32,518 nt of DNA from Terriglobia bacterium (GCA_020073365.1 JAIQFL010000103.1:1-32518), one strand, 5' to 3'; shown: positions 15,106 to 24,824, counted from the stretch's first letter. Notes: generated by a model from the sequence alone, not told the origin. Made by a program: numbers and translations.

Positions 15106-16470
15106 ATGGCGACTGCACGAATCCCAGTCTGGGCGATCGTGCTGGGAGCCTGGGTACTCTCCGCTCAGAACGCGCCCAAACCAGCCAGCGCCAGGGATCC
15201 TGACGGCACACTGGCCCAAGTCCGTGAAAAACTCGCGACCTTGGTGCGGCGACTGCCGCGATATACCTGCGTCCAAACCGTCGATCGGCAGTATTTCGGC
15301 TTGTCCCACCGCATGAACGCGCAATCTCTCCCTGCTGCGTCCTGTGATCGGATCATAGAGAACCGGAAGAACGGCAGTGACACGCCCAAATTGGAAGCCA
15401 CCGACCGCCTGCGCCTGGAGGTCGCCGTATCCAACGGCCATGAGATCTACTCCTGGGCCAACTCCAGCGAGTTCGATTCGCGCCAAATCCATCAGATCGT
15501 CGGTGAAGGGGCGACGTCCACCGGTGAGTTCGGCACCTTTCTGAGCGATATCTTCGACAACCCCGGCACAAAGTTCTCGTACGAGCGGGAAGCATCCGCC
15601 GGAGGGCGGGCGCTGCTGGAGTTCAGCTATCGCGTTCCGGTGCAGGCCAGCCACTACCGCGTACGTGCGGATCTGGGGCTGGGCCAGGGCGCCGATTCCT
15701 GGCACACCACCGGATATGAAGGTTCATTTTCGATCGATCCGGAGTCCATGGAACTGGTGCGCCTGACCATCCAAACCGACCGGCTGCCTCCCACTACGGA
15801 AATATGCCAGGCAACTACCGCTCTGGAATACCAGCGCGTGCGGATCGGCGCCGAAGATGTCTTGCTGCCGAGGTCGAGCCAACTTCACATTGTCAGCCGG
15901 AACGCCCGCGAGACTATCAACGTGACCACGTTCTCGGGGTGCCGGCAGTATGGGGCGGAATCGACTCTCCGTTTCGGCGATGAGCCAGCGGACGCCAATA
16001 GCGGCGGGAAGGATGCCGCCGCCGCCCGGGTTCCTCTGCCTGCATGGCTTCCCATCACTCTGGCTTTGGTCGCTCCGATCGACACTGGCGCCGCCGCAGC
16101 GGGAGACCTGGTCACGGCGAGGGTGGCCCAGGCTGTCCGTGCTCCCAACTCCAAGACTATTCTGGTGCCGGCCGGTGCCACTGTCCTGGGACGGATCACC
16201 ACCATGGAACATCATTTAACCCCCAAGAACTATTTCCTCATCGGAATGGCATTCGATACCTTGGAGGTAAACGGCGTTGCCTCCCCCTTCCACGCCCTCT
16301 TGGATGTGAAGCATGAGTCTGTCCTGCAGATCGAGGTGTCGGAGTCGCGCCCCGAACCTCCGAAAACGGGAGCTTTGTTCCCGTTCTCGACGAAGCAGGA
16401 CCGGCTGGTGGTCCCCGTCGGATATAAAACGATGTGGGTGACGGGACGGCTGCCGGATGCCAAGCGGTGA
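15106..16470 (+). CDS. secreted hypothetical protein
   Basis: A 454-residue protein with a signal peptide (MATARIPVWAIVLGAWVLSAQ). I chose ATG 15106, preceded by GGGGCGGAAG; upstream starts (ATG 15082, TTG 15070) would put charged residues before the signal. The block VREKLATLVRRLPRYTCVQ with TVDRQYF near residue 50 is a pattern I associate with a large acidobacterial family of secreted proteins of unknown role. The C-terminal third has a predicted beta-rich part with DTGAAAAGDLVTARVAQAV and ILVPAGATVLGRITTMEHH, which resembles the TrbI/VirB10-like or outer-membrane assembly beta-barrel pattern GDxVxAxL...lPxGtxlxGxv. Function unknown. Confidence 0.75.
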   Translation: MATARIPVWAIVLGAWVLSAQNAPKPASARDPDGTLAQVREKLATLVRRLPRYTCVQTVDRQYFGLSHRMNAQSLPAASCDRIIENRKNGSDTPKLEATDRLRLEVAVSNGHEIYSWANSSEFDSRQIHQIVGEGATSTGEFGTFLSDIFDNPGTKFSYEREASAGGRALLEFSYRVPVQASHYRVRADLGLGQGADSWHTTGYEGSFSIDPESMELVRLTIQTDRLPPTTEICQATTALEYQRVRIGAEDVLLPRSSQLHIVSRNARETINVTTFSGCRQYGAESTLRFGDEPADANSGGKDAAAARVPLPAWLPITLALVAPIDTGAAAAGDLVTARVAQAVRAPNSKTILVPAGATVLGRITTMEHHLTPKNYFLIGMAFDTLEVNGVASPFHALLDVKHESVLQIEVSESRPEPPKTGALFPFSTKQDRLVVPVGYKTMWVTGRLPDAKR

Positions 16471-16485
16471 AACCAGCGCCTCAAA

Positions 16486-18216
16486 TCAATTGAGTGAGAG
16501 CCCGACTCGGCGCAGCATTTCGTTGAACCTTGGAGATGACCGCAACGGATCGTAGAGCGGCATGACACGGAGCCAGAAAAGACCGGTGTCGTGAGTCTCG
16601 TAGGCTTTCTCCAGCCACTCGAATGCCCGGTCTTGTTCTCCAAGGGCCGCATAGAGGAACACGAAGCACCTCGGCGGCACGTGCTCCCGTTCGCTTCTTG
16701 ACAAAAGATTTTGCAGCAACGAAAGTGCAATGTCGGCGCGTCCTGTCCTGGCTTGCGCGGATCCCAGATAGGCAATCGATATCGCATCGGGCGAAATCGC
16801 GGCCGCCTTCTCCAATGCTGCAATCGCCTCGGCGAATCTGGACCGGCACAATTCAGAGAGCCCGAGTCCCCACCAGGCCAGCAGCGAGTCGGGAAACAGT
16901 TCCAGGGTCTTGCGCGCCTGCTCGCTGGCACTCCCATAATCCTTCACAAACAGGTAGATCCACGCCATGTTCGCATTCACGTATTGCGACAGCGGATCCA
17001 GATCCAAAGCCAGCTTCATTTCCTTCACAGCCGGGGCTGGATCTTCGCGAGTGGTGACCAGGAAGACCGAGTAGACCGCGTGGGCGTGTTCCTCGCTGGG
17101 GTTTAGCTGGATGGCGCGGAGGGCCTCGGCTTCACATGTAACAAGGTCCCAGTCGCACACCCAGGTGGCCCAGGCGAAGGCCCAATGCGCAGTGCTCAAC
17201 GTGTCGTCGAGCGCGAGCGCCTGGAGCGCGGCTTCTTTGGATCTCCGAAACGCATCGCGAAACGGAAGATGCCCCCAATGCCCGAGCAATGCGTAGCAGT
17301 CCGCCATGTGGGCATACGCCGGTGCGTGAGCCGGATCCTTTTCCACCGCCAAGCGGAAGCACTCCAGCGCTCTTTCGAAGCTCTCCCGCGACCACTGGCC
17401 CATATGATGCCGGCCCCTCAGGTATGCCAGGTGCGCTTCCGGATCGACCGGCCGCGGGCGGGCGAGCCGGCTCTTCTCTGCGGGCGTCAACACCACTTCC
17501 ACCGCCTCGGCAATCGCCTGGGCCACCTGTCCCTGGATGGTGAGAATGTCGCCCATCTCACACTCGTAGCCCTTGGCCCATAGATGCTGCTCGGGAGCCA
17601 CCTGCACGAGCTGCGCCGTGATCCGCACGCGACCACCAACTTGAAGAACGGATCCTTCGACGATGGCGTCCGCTTTCAATTCACGCGCGATTTCCGGGAC
17701 GGTTCTCTCGCTGTTCCTTAGATGCCGCACGGATTGCCGGGAAATGACGCGCAACGTGCTGACGTTTCCGAGTGCGGTGGTCAGCGCATCAGCTACTCCA
17801 TCGGCGAAGAAATCCTGTTCAGGATCGTGGTTCAAATTCTCGAAAGGCAGCACCGCGAGCGTGGGTCGAGCGGCCCGCGCCGGTTCTACCTGGGCGATAA
17901 AGCGGTACCCCAGGCGGGGCAGCGTCTCGATGAATCGGGGCTTGGCGGAGGAGTCTCCCAGCACATCGCGCAGCCGGTTTACAGTGCTGTTCAGGCTGTT
18001 GTCGAAGTCGACAAAGACGCCTTCCGGCCACAGCCGGCGACGCAACTTCTCTCGCGTGACCACTTCGCCGGGATGCTCCAGGAGCGCCACGAGGACCTGG
18101 AACGATTTCTCCCGGAGCCCGATGCGCAGACCGTGCTTGCGCAGTTCCCGGGTCCCCACGTCGGCCTCGTAAGGGCCGAAGCGAAATGTTCCCGGGCTGA
18201 GGCCGGACTGGTCCAT
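16486..18216 (-). CDS. CadC-type winged-helix regulator with TolB-like and TPR domains
   Basis: A 576-residue protein. An OmpR/CadC-type DNA-binding winged helix occupies about residues 7-105 (FRFGPYEADVGTRELRKHG, LREKSFQVLVALLEHPGEVV, RRLWPEGVFVDFDNSLN, ETLPRLGYRFIA). A TolB-N-like segment follows (TLAVLPFENLNHDPEQDFFADGV ... LKADAIVEGSVLQVGGRVRIT), then about eight TPR helices up to the C-terminus. This combination is greatly expanded in Acidobacteriota and is thought to be a one-component regulator. No receiver domain or clear membrane helix is present. ATG 18216 begins just before the domain; a TTG three codons upstream is possible. Divergent from the hydrolase at 18355, a possible target. 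Confidence 0.9.
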   Translation of the reverse strand: MDQSGLSPGTFRFGPYEADVGTRELRKHGLRIGLREKSFQVLVALLEHPGEVVTREKLRRRLWPEGVFVDFDNSLNSTVNRLRDVLGDSSAKPRFIETLPRLGYRFIAQVEPARAARPTLAVLPFENLNHDPEQDFFADGVADALTTALGNVSTLRVISRQSVRHLRNSERTVPEIARELKADAIVEGSVLQVGGRVRITAQLVQVAPEQHLWAKGYECEMGDILTIQGQVAQAIAEAVEVVLTPAEKSRLARPRPVDPEAHLAYLRGRHHMGQWSRESFERALECFRLAVEKDPAHAPAYAHMADCYALLGHWGHLPFRDAFRRSKEAALQALALDDTLSTAHWAFAWATWVCDWDLVTCEAEALRAIQLNPSEEHAHAVYSVFLVTTREDPAPAVKEMKLALDLDPLSQYVNANMAWIYLFVKDYGSASEQARKTLELFPDSLLAWWGLGLSELCRSRFAEAIAALEKAAAISPDAISIAYLGSAQARTGRADIALSLLQNLLSRSEREHVPPRCFVFLYAALGEQDRAFEWLEKAYETHDTGLFWLRVMPLYDPLRSSPRFNEMLRRVGLSLN

Positions 18217-18354
18217 GCGAGACAAGAGTAACGCCCCGGAGAATCGGAGTCAAGGCTCTTGAAATCATGGTCTTTGGTGGTGAGATGAAATCAAGGCGCA
18301 AGTAAGCAACAGACCGCGCGAAGGAGGGGCAGACTGGTGCTGGATGGAGCTCAC

Positions 18355-19662
18355 ATGAAACCCAGGAAAACTTCGGCAAGCTTGATCCTCTTTGCGGCCG
18401 CCGTGCCGTTCTGGCTGGTCGCCGTGCCGCGGCCGGCCGCCGCGCAGCCGCCGGGCGTCTCGGTGCGCGTTACACTGCCCCTGGATCTGGTAGAGAGCCT
18501 GAATGGGGCCATGTTCAAGATTCGCGTTCCGGTGAATTGGAACGGAACCCTGCTGGTTTACCTCCAGGGAAGCAAGACAGGCGTTGCGCCTCCTGAGCCG
18601 TTGCTGGTACCCCCGGTGCTGAAGGGCCCCGAACCGCCTCTGGAACAGACTCTCCTGTCCCAGGGCTACGCACTGGCGGCTTCCCAGGTAGCCACTTCGG
18701 AGTGGCAGCAAAAGGCGGAGGTTCAGGACACCTTCGCGCTGACCACCTACTTTCGGGGGAGGGTGGGTGAACCCAAGCGCATCATCCTGTTGGGCACCTC
18801 ACTGGGCGGGCTGGCTGCTCTCCGGCTGATCGAAGAGAACCCCCGCTCATTCGACGCTGCCATTGCGACCTGCCCGCCCGCGGCCGGCACGCCGAGGAGA
18901 ATGGACCGGACACTCGATTTCGCCCTGGCCTACGCTGCGGTCTTTGGCTGGCCGGACGCCTGGGGAGCCATAGACGACCTGCGCGCAGGTCTCAACTTCG
19001 CCAAAGACGTCAATCCCATCGTGCCGTGGCCTAAACCCGATGGAAGCAACCGCGGAGCCTGGGAATTCATTCGGTTGGTCAACGGCCTGTCGTCGGATGC
19101 TTTCTGGGTAACCGACCCGATGCAAGGATTTCCGGGTTACCTCATGAACATGCTGTGGACCACGCAACAGCGCGAGACCATGGAAGCCTGGGCCACCGGA
19201 CCGATTGTGCAGAACCTGGACCACCGCTACAGTCTCAAGCCCGAGGACAAGACGTACCTGGCGGGTCTGGGTGTCAATCCCGATGATCTACTGGCGAAGA
19301 TGAACTCCCGGGCCCCCATCGCCCCGTGCGTTCGTTGCCGTGATTTCGCGTACCGCTTCGCCACTGTCAGGGGAGTGTTGACGAAGCCGGTGATCACTCT
19401 GCACACCACCGCGGACGGCCTCGCCGAAGTCAACAACGAAGCCGACTACCGCGCGGCGGTCGAGGCGTCGGGGTGCGCGGACTTCCTGGCTCAGGCTTTC
19501 GTTAGCGGAGTCGGTCACTGCGCCTTCACGGCCACACAGATCCTCACCACACTCGCGGCGATGGAGAAGTGGCTGGATACCGCTGTTCGCCCGGATGCTA
19601 CGTCCTTCCCCGAAGCACAGGGGTTCGACAGCCGCTTTGTGCCTCCACCCTGGCCATACTGA
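18355..19662 (+). CDS. secreted alpha/beta hydrolase
   Basis: A 435-residue protein with signal peptide (SASLILFAAAVPFWLVAVP, cleavage near AAA-QPP). ATG 18355 has GGAG 7 bases upstream. The nucleophile elbow GTSLGG (serine about 149) follows the strand KRIILL; candidate acid and base are the aspartate in HTTADGLAEV and the histidine in GVGHCAF near the C-terminus, giving a complete Ser-Asp-His triad. The region IRVPVNWNGTLLVYLQG looks like the oxyanion-side strand of alpha/beta hydrolases. The class could be an esterase, peptidase or polymer depolymerase; substrate cannot be predicted. Confidence 0.85.
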   Translation: MKPRKTSASLILFAAAVPFWLVAVPRPAAAQPPGVSVRVTLPLDLVESLNGAMFKIRVPVNWNGTLLVYLQGSKTGVAPPEPLLVPPVLKGPEPPLEQTLLSQGYALAASQVATSEWQQKAEVQDTFALTTYFRGRVGEPKRIILLGTSLGGLAALRLIEENPRSFDAAIATCPPAAGTPRRMDRTLDFALAYAAVFGWPDAWGAIDDLRAGLNFAKDVNPIVPWPKPDGSNRGAWEFIRLVNGLSSDAFWVTDPMQGFPGYLMNMLWTTQQRETMEAWATGPIVQNLDHRYSLKPEDKTYLAGLGVNPDDLLAKMNSRAPIAPCVRCRDFAYRFATVRGVLTKPVITLHTTADGLAEVNNEADYRAAVEASGCADFLAQAFVSGVGHCAFTATQILTTLAAMEKWLDTAVRPDATSFPEAQGFDSRFVPPPWPY

Positions 19663-19751
19663 TGGAAAGGATCCGGCCGGTCACAGCGACTTTCGCTTTG
19701 CACGGCGGGTTTGAAGCTCACGGACGAGGCCGAGAGGCCAGGAGGCCGGTG

Positions 19752-20777
19752 TTACTTGGCTTGGCCGGCGTTCTGGACAATGCTGCGGGCCAGGTAATTC
19801 TGGACCTTGGACTCGTTGCGCGCCACCTCATAGAACGCGGCCTGCAAGAGTTGGTTCTTCCGGTTGATCAGGGCTTCGCGGATTTCCTGCTGCACGCGCG
19901 GGTCATTCAGCTCGCGCTGACCGGCCGGCTCCCTGGCGATCACTTTCAGGATCTGGTAGCCATACTGGGTAGGGAGCGGGCGCGACGGCACGCCCGGCTG
20001 GAGCGACAGCACCAGCCTCTTCAGCTCGGGGCTCACCTTGTCCAGATTCGATTCCGGAATCAATCCCATGTCTCCGCCGTTGGCCGCGCTGTTGGGGTCC
20101 TCGGAGTAGTTCTGCGCCAACATGGCGAAATCCTCGCCGCGCTGCAGGCGGGCCGCGATATCTTCGATTTTCGCCCTGGCCTCCTTGTCGTTCTGCGCCT
20201 TGCTGTTTTTCAGATTGCGAACGTTCGGGTCAGGGTTGGGAGTGACCAGAATCTGCGCGATGCGGATCTGCGGTTCGGGGTGGTTGAATGCGGCCTTGTT
20301 GGCATTGAAGAAATTGGCCACGTCCGCATCCGTGATGGAGACGTGCGCCCGGATCTCCTTGTTGATCAGCTTGTCTAAGGTGAGATCGTGCCGGATCTGC
20401 GTTTTCAGATCGTCCACAGTCATGTGGCGCTCGGTCAACCGCGCCTCGAACTGTTCCTTGGTGTAGCCCGCCTTCATCTTGTTGAATTCGGCGTCCACGT
20501 CGGCATCCACCGCCGTCAGCCCGAGTCTCTCGGCGCGCAGCAGCATGATCTGGCTGGTGATCATGCTATTGAGCAGCTCCAGCTTATTGGCCATCACCTG
20601 ATCTTCGTTGGACCGCTCCACGGGCTGTTGGTTCTGTTGGAAAGCCTTGTCCAGCTCCGCGTTAGTGATGGTGTGGCCGTTCACTTCAGCCGCTACGTTA
20701 GGAGGGGGCGCGTGCGTGCACCCCGCCTCCGTCAGGGCGGCAAGGGCCGCCGCGAAAACCACGATAGAGCGCTTCAT
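19752..20777 (-). CDS. SurA/PpiC-type peptidyl-prolyl isomerase, probable lipoprotein
   Basis: A 341-residue periplasmic foldase. The N-terminus (MKRSIVVFAAALAALTEAGC) looks like a lipoprotein signal with C20, although the -3 residue is glutamate where leucine is usual. A SurA-N chaperone region (AAEVNGHTITNAELDKAF ... SQIMLLRAERLGL) is followed by a single parvulin domain (about 167-275: IRIAQILVTPNPDP, GEDFAMLAQNYSEDPNSAAN, GGDMGLIPESNLD, TQYGYQILKV). Such proteins help outer-membrane proteins fold. GAGGG lies about 10 bases before the ATG. It is divergent from the oxidoreductase at 20853. Confidence 0.93.
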   Translation of the reverse strand: MKRSIVVFAAALAALTEAGCTHAPPPNVAAEVNGHTITNAELDKAFQQNQQPVERSNEDQVMANKLELLNSMITSQIMLLRAERLGLTAVDADVDAEFNKMKAGYTKEQFEARLTERHMTVDDLKTQIRHDLTLDKLINKEIRAHVSITDADVANFFNANKAAFNHPEPQIRIAQILVTPNPDPNVRNLKNSKAQNDKEARAKIEDIAARLQRGEDFAMLAQNYSEDPNSAANGGDMGLIPESNLDKVSPELKRLVLSLQPGVPSRPLPTQYGYQILKVIAREPAGQRELNDPRVQQEIREALINRKNQLLQAAFYEVARNESKVQNYLARSIVQNAGQAK

Positions 20778-20852
20778 GTGCTTGAACCCTCATTGTAACC
20801 GCTATAGGCTGGTCGAATGCGTCCAACCCGCGTTCGGTAGAATAGTCGTTCT

Positions 20853-21863
20853 ATGAGAGTCGGAATGATCGGGACCGGCGCGATCTCGAATTTGCACGCG
20901 CGCGCCTACAAGAACATCGGATACCAATTGACCGTGTGCACGGATATCTATGAAGAAGCGGGCCGCAGATTTGCCGCCCAGCACGGCGCCGAATTCGTGC
21001 CCACGTATGCGGAGGTTTGCCGCCATCCGGAGGTGGACTATGTGGACGTGTGTACCTTCCCGGATTTCCGTCTGGAGCCGATTGAGATCTGCGCCCAAAC
21101 CAGGAAGCACGTGCAGGTGCAAAAACCGATTTCGACAAACCTCGCGACCGCCCGCCGGATGATCGATACGGCGCGCGCAGGGGGCATCCTGTTGGGCGTG
21201 GTGAGCCAGCACCGGTTCGACGACGCCAGCCGGTTCCTTTCCAGCGCGATCGCCGAGGGGCGCCTGGGCAAACTGATCGAGTGTGACTGTTATGTGAAGT
21301 GGTACCGCTCACCCGCCTATTATTCGCGGCCCATCAAGGGCAGTTGGAAGACCGAGGGCGGCGGCGCATTGATCAACCAGGCGATTCACCAGATCGACAT
21401 TCTACGCTGGCTGGCCGGGCCGGTTAGCGAGCTGTTCGGCGTGTGGCAACTCGGAGCCCTGCACAAGATCGAATCCGAGGATGTAGTGAGCGCCGTGGTT
21501 CGCTACACCAGCGGCGCCACCGGTGTGATCCAGGCGGCCACGGCATTCTGGCCGGGATACACGGAACGGACCGAATTCCACGGGACAAAAGGCACCGCGG
21601 TGATCTCGGGCGATAAACTCACTACCTGGGACGTGGAGAACGATTCCGGAGATCCGGCGCCGGTGGCCCAGGAGGTGGCGTCGGGGGCATCCGACCCCAT
21701 GGCGATCTCGCTGGAGCCGTTCGAACGGCAGTTTCTGGAGTTCGGCGATGCCATCCAAAACGGCCGCAAGCCGCTCGTCTCGGGAGAGGAAGGCTACCAG
21801 GCGCTGGAGTTGGTGGACGCGGTCTACCGGTCGTGCAGGACAGGTGAAAAGGTAAGGCTGTAG
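20853..21863 (+). CDS. Gfo/Idh/MocA-family oxidoreductase
   Basis: A 336-residue NAD(P)-dependent oxidoreductase. The Rossmann fold starts at once (RVGMIGTGAISNLHARAY); the family EKP motif appears as QKP (K91), so the glutamate is replaced. The substrate-side domain shows GGGALINQAIHQIDILRWL, with the histidine and aspartate typical of sugar-handling members, and EGYQALELVDAVYRS near the end. It probably acts on a sugar or inositol derivative in the cytosol. There is no ribosome binding site; a TAGAAT hexamer ends 10 bases before the ATG, so a leaderless message is possible. It is not in an evident catabolic operon. Confidence 0.92.
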   Translation: MRVGMIGTGAISNLHARAYKNIGYQLTVCTDIYEEAGRRFAAQHGAEFVPTYAEVCRHPEVDYVDVCTFPDFRLEPIEICAQTRKHVQVQKPISTNLATARRMIDTARAGGILLGVVSQHRFDDASRFLSSAIAEGRLGKLIECDCYVKWYRSPAYYSRPIKGSWKTEGGGALINQAIHQIDILRWLAGPVSELFGVWQLGALHKIESEDVVSAVVRYTSGATGVIQAATAFWPGYTERTEFHGTKGTAVISGDKLTTWDVENDSGDPAPVAQEVASGASDPMAISLEPFERQFLEFGDAIQNGRKPLVSGEEGYQALELVDAVYRSCRTGEKVRL

Positions 21864-21873
21864 CCAGTAGCGG

Positions 21874-21905
21874 GTGGGACAGACGATCGTTTTTCGTCGT
21901 CTGTC
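21874..21905 (+). repeat. GTGGGRC-type long hairpin repeat, copy B
   Basis: Begins GTGGGACAGACGATCG and ends TTTTCGTCGTCTGTC; ACAGACGA and TCGTCTGT form an 8-bp stem around a T-rich loop. It matches the element at 7301-7333, which is on the other strand, in about 30 of 32 bases. It lies 10 bp after the oxidoreductase stop, between convergent genes, and may end transcripts. Confidence 0.75.
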
Positions 21906-21950
21906 TCTTCGCACATCAAAATGCGCGACCGGCCTTCTTAAGCGGCGCGT

Positions 21951-24824
21951 TTAGTCCAAATCGATTTCGAGCTTGATACGCCGGGGCCTCTCCCTCTCTG
22001 CCGGTTCCTCGTGCTTTTCGTGCTCATGCTTTTCGTGCTCGTGCTCCTCGTGCTCGTGGATTTCCTCCTCGAACTCCTCAACGGCGGGCTCTTTCAAGTG
22101 GGGATCCAGCACATAGGTGAGGCCGCCAACCACCAGACCATCGGCCAGGACGATGAATTCGATCGTCACCTGCCCGGCGGCCTGCAGTTGTGCAGCCGTA
22201 AAGTCCTGCCCGCCGATCAGGCGTGGCCTGATTTCGCGTGTGTCGCGCGGACCAAGGGAGAAGGATCCGCCCCCGGGGTTGTCCAGGTACGCGGACCAGC
22301 CGCGGACCGTCAGAAAGGCCGGCAGCACGATGCGGACCTCCATCTTCGCCGTGGAGGGAAACGGGTTGCTGGCCCAGAACCGCCGCTCGTGAAACGCCTC
22401 AACCAGTTCCTCGCGATGGCCTCCACCCGGAACGGGAATGAAGGCGCGCAATCCCAGGTTGTTGTCGCATGGCACGAGACGCCATAGCGGAGTAGGGCCC
22501 GCGGCGGACGGCAAGAAGCTGGCGGGGTCGTTGTTCGCGCGGTCCCCGGGGGCACTCACGCCCATAAACATACATTCATGGCCGCGGTGTTCCGGGCGCC
22601 ATTCGAACGGCCCGACCACCACCTGCCCACCGGAGGCAAGGCTGGGAACATTGAGTGAGGCCGTGATCATCGGTTGCCAGTCATCCGGCCAGACCAGACC
22701 GGCGGACGGACGGCAGTGCCAGCCGCGCACGATCGCATTATTGGCGGTCTGCGTTCCGCGGTTTTTCACTACCACGTAAGCATAGTTGGTGCGGTCGACG
22801 ATGGGGGTCTGATGTTCCGCATGTCCGTCCGGATGATGCCGGTTCCAGACATCGGTCGTCTCCCAGAATTTCTGCAGGTACCGGTTTAATCCCGTGGGTC
22901 CAAATTGATATTCTCCGTGACGCCCGTCGTCGATGTAGAGGTCCACTGGCGGAGGGGCGCCGATGTTGTTATTCGGCTTGGGCATGGCCACCGGCTGGTA
23001 GAGTCCCTGCTTTTCGAAGGCCCAACGGATTACCTTCCAGTAGCAGCCGCCCACCTGTGCCGCGCTGGTCCAATTGCCGAGGTCCGCCGTAATCAGGTCC
23101 GCCGCATACACCGTAGCGTTGGGAGGGTTGGTAGGTTGGGTCAGAGCCCCGACGGTCCTCAGGATCAGGTAGGCGACATAGTTGCCTGCGAACACGCGCT
23201 CCGCCAGTTCCGTGGAGTCGCCGCCAATAGATCGATAGATCCGGAAATGCGTGGTGCAGAGGATCTGTTCGTTGTTGTAGCCGCCAGGATCGAAGCCACT
23301 GAAGGGATTCAGCCCGATGTTCCCGTTCCAGCCCCATCCCGCAGCCGGAGTACGATCGTGGCGGCGCCCGATGTTCACCCAGGGGAAGGTGACGAACCGG
23401 TCGGGCGCCTGCGAATCCGGATCGTTCAGGACCGCGCCGAAACTGTCGCCGGCACTGTGCGAGAAACCGAAATTCGCCGAGTTCACATGGTTGTATAGAA
23501 TGCCGTGGCCGCCCAGCTCATGCAGGACCACGCGCGCATCGCAGGCAATGCCGATTGGCTGGACGACGTTGGTGGTGTCGGCGAGCGCGAAGGCGGTCTG
23601 CAGAATCCCGAAAGCCCCGTTGCCGAGACAGTGGGCGTTCACCACGTTGCCGCCCAATCCACGGTGATCCACCACGGAGGGGAACAGCGTACCGCCGAAA
23701 TAGGTACTCAAATCGAAGCCGAGTTGCCGCACCAGGCGGAAGAAGTTATCACAGTGGTAATAGGCGTTCACGGCGGCGAAGTTATCTGTGCGCGCGTTGA
23801 AATCGAAGTCCGTGCCCACAGGCTCGAGGGGCGAAGCCACTACCGGGAGTTCCACGTCCGCCAGCCGCACGATATCGCCAACCAGAGCATAGTTACCGCC
23901 GAACGGTGGGGCCAGCCCTGGCAGCAGGACCGACTGGCGGAGCGGATTCAGCGCGGGGTCGCTGGCGCTGGGCAGCGGACCGCCGTTGGTGGTCATGGGA
24001 TCCTGGACGAACACGAAACCGTCCACCGAGTCCACGAAGGCGCGGAGCAGCAGGACCGACAGCGTTTCGGCCTCCACCAGTGCGACCCAGTGGAGATTCG
24101 GCATTTGGGGCGTTCCGAGCACGAAATAGACCGCTCTTACGAGATAATGATGCCCCTCCACGATTTGCTCACCGGCCGGCGGCAGAGGCGGATAGCGATG
24201 ATGATGCATCACCAGGTGCGCTGGCTCCCCTCCTTCGGCTGCGGGCGGCTCCCCGGTTTCGCGAACGCGCTGGTTTCTTTCGTAGCGGTAGATGTACCAT
24301 TCCAGCCGCTCAATTTTGAGCGAGGACCGGTCGAACTCGCCGCCCTTCTCCGGCAGCCCCAGGCTGCGGGCGAGCGTCTCCTCCGTCAACTGGTGCGCGC
24401 GGTCCAGCGTTCTTTTGGAAGCGAGCTCCACGCGCACATCCTGGTGGATGGTAGATTGGGCGCTCACAACCCGGTAAGGATTGTGCATCAGGTGCACCGC
24501 TACGGCAGCCTCCCAAACCGGGACTCCCAGGCAGGTCTGGCTAAAGACGACGGTGGTGGTGTCGAATTGTGTTTTCTCATCGACCAGGCGGTATTCTACG
24601 CCCGCTTCAACCGGCCGCTCTTCAACGCGCAGCCCGAGTCGAAACAACTGCTCGCCGGGGATGCCGAGCATTCCGCCAAACGCATCGAGATACTCCCGCG
24701 CCGCCAGTTGTGCGGTCCGCGCGGTGGATACAAAGGGCTCCTCGACATGCAGAAGATCGCGGACGATCCCGCTATCGTCCCGGTTCATGTGCACGTTTGC
24801 CGATTCGTTGAATTCCTGGGGCAT
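21951..24824 (-). CDS. M36/M4-like protein with HELGGH motif and His/Glu tail
   Basis: A 957-residue protein. An AAGGAG 6 bases before ATG 24824 fixes the start. The N-terminus has no signal peptide; residues 75-130 (DTTTVVFSQTCLGVPVWEAA, AVHLMHNPYRVVSAQSTIHQ) resemble the FTP propeptide of fungalysin/thermolysin-type peptidases. The candidate active site is ARVVLHELGGHGILYNH (H435, E436, H440), followed by NSANFGFSHSAGDSFGAV. Fungalysins have HExxH; here one extra residue separates the histidines, and the expected downstream glutamate may be replaced by D in GDS. The C-terminal third contains beta-sandwich domains and ends in a tail of repeated HEHE/HEKHE (about residues 908-937), then RRIKLEIDLD. 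Whether it is an active peptidase is uncertain. Confidence 0.75.
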   Translation of the reverse strand: MPQEFNESANVHMNRDDSGIVRDLLHVEEPFVSTARTAQLAAREYLDAFGGMLGIPGEQLFRLGLRVEERPVEAGVEYRLVDEKTQFDTTTVVFSQTCLGVPVWEAAVAVHLMHNPYRVVSAQSTIHQDVRVELASKRTLDRAHQLTEETLARSLGLPEKGGEFDRSSLKIERLEWYIYRYERNQRVRETGEPPAAEGGEPAHLVMHHHRYPPLPPAGEQIVEGHHYLVRAVYFVLGTPQMPNLHWVALVEAETLSVLLLRAFVDSVDGFVFVQDPMTTNGGPLPSASDPALNPLRQSVLLPGLAPPFGGNYALVGDIVRLADVELPVVASPLEPVGTDFDFNARTDNFAAVNAYYHCDNFFRLVRQLGFDLSTYFGGTLFPSVVDHRGLGGNVVNAHCLGNGAFGILQTAFALADTTNVVQPIGIACDARVVLHELGGHGILYNHVNSANFGFSHSAGDSFGAVLNDPDSQAPDRFVTFPWVNIGRRHDRTPAAGWGWNGNIGLNPFSGFDPGGYNNEQILCTTHFRIYRSIGGDSTELAERVFAGNYVAYLILRTVGALTQPTNPPNATVYAADLITADLGNWTSAAQVGGCYWKVIRWAFEKQGLYQPVAMPKPNNNIGAPPPVDLYIDDGRHGEYQFGPTGLNRYLQKFWETTDVWNRHHPDGHAEHQTPIVDRTNYAYVVVKNRGTQTANNAIVRGWHCRPSAGLVWPDDWQPMITASLNVPSLASGGQVVVGPFEWRPEHRGHECMFMGVSAPGDRANNDPASFLPSAAGPTPLWRLVPCDNNLGLRAFIPVPGGGHREELVEAFHERRFWASNPFPSTAKMEVRIVLPAFLTVRGWSAYLDNPGGGSFSLGPRDTREIRPRLIGGQDFTAAQLQAAGQVTIEFIVLADGLVVGGLTYVLDPHLKEPAVEEFEEEIHEHEEHEHEKHEHEKHEEPAERERPRRIKLEIDLD

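Noticed and set aside
14980..15705. 242-codon N-terminal extension of the 14512-14979 gene
   Set aside because: It is antisense to the secreted protein at 15106 and has no domain; the membrane helix and Ig-like domain start after the TTG at 14979.
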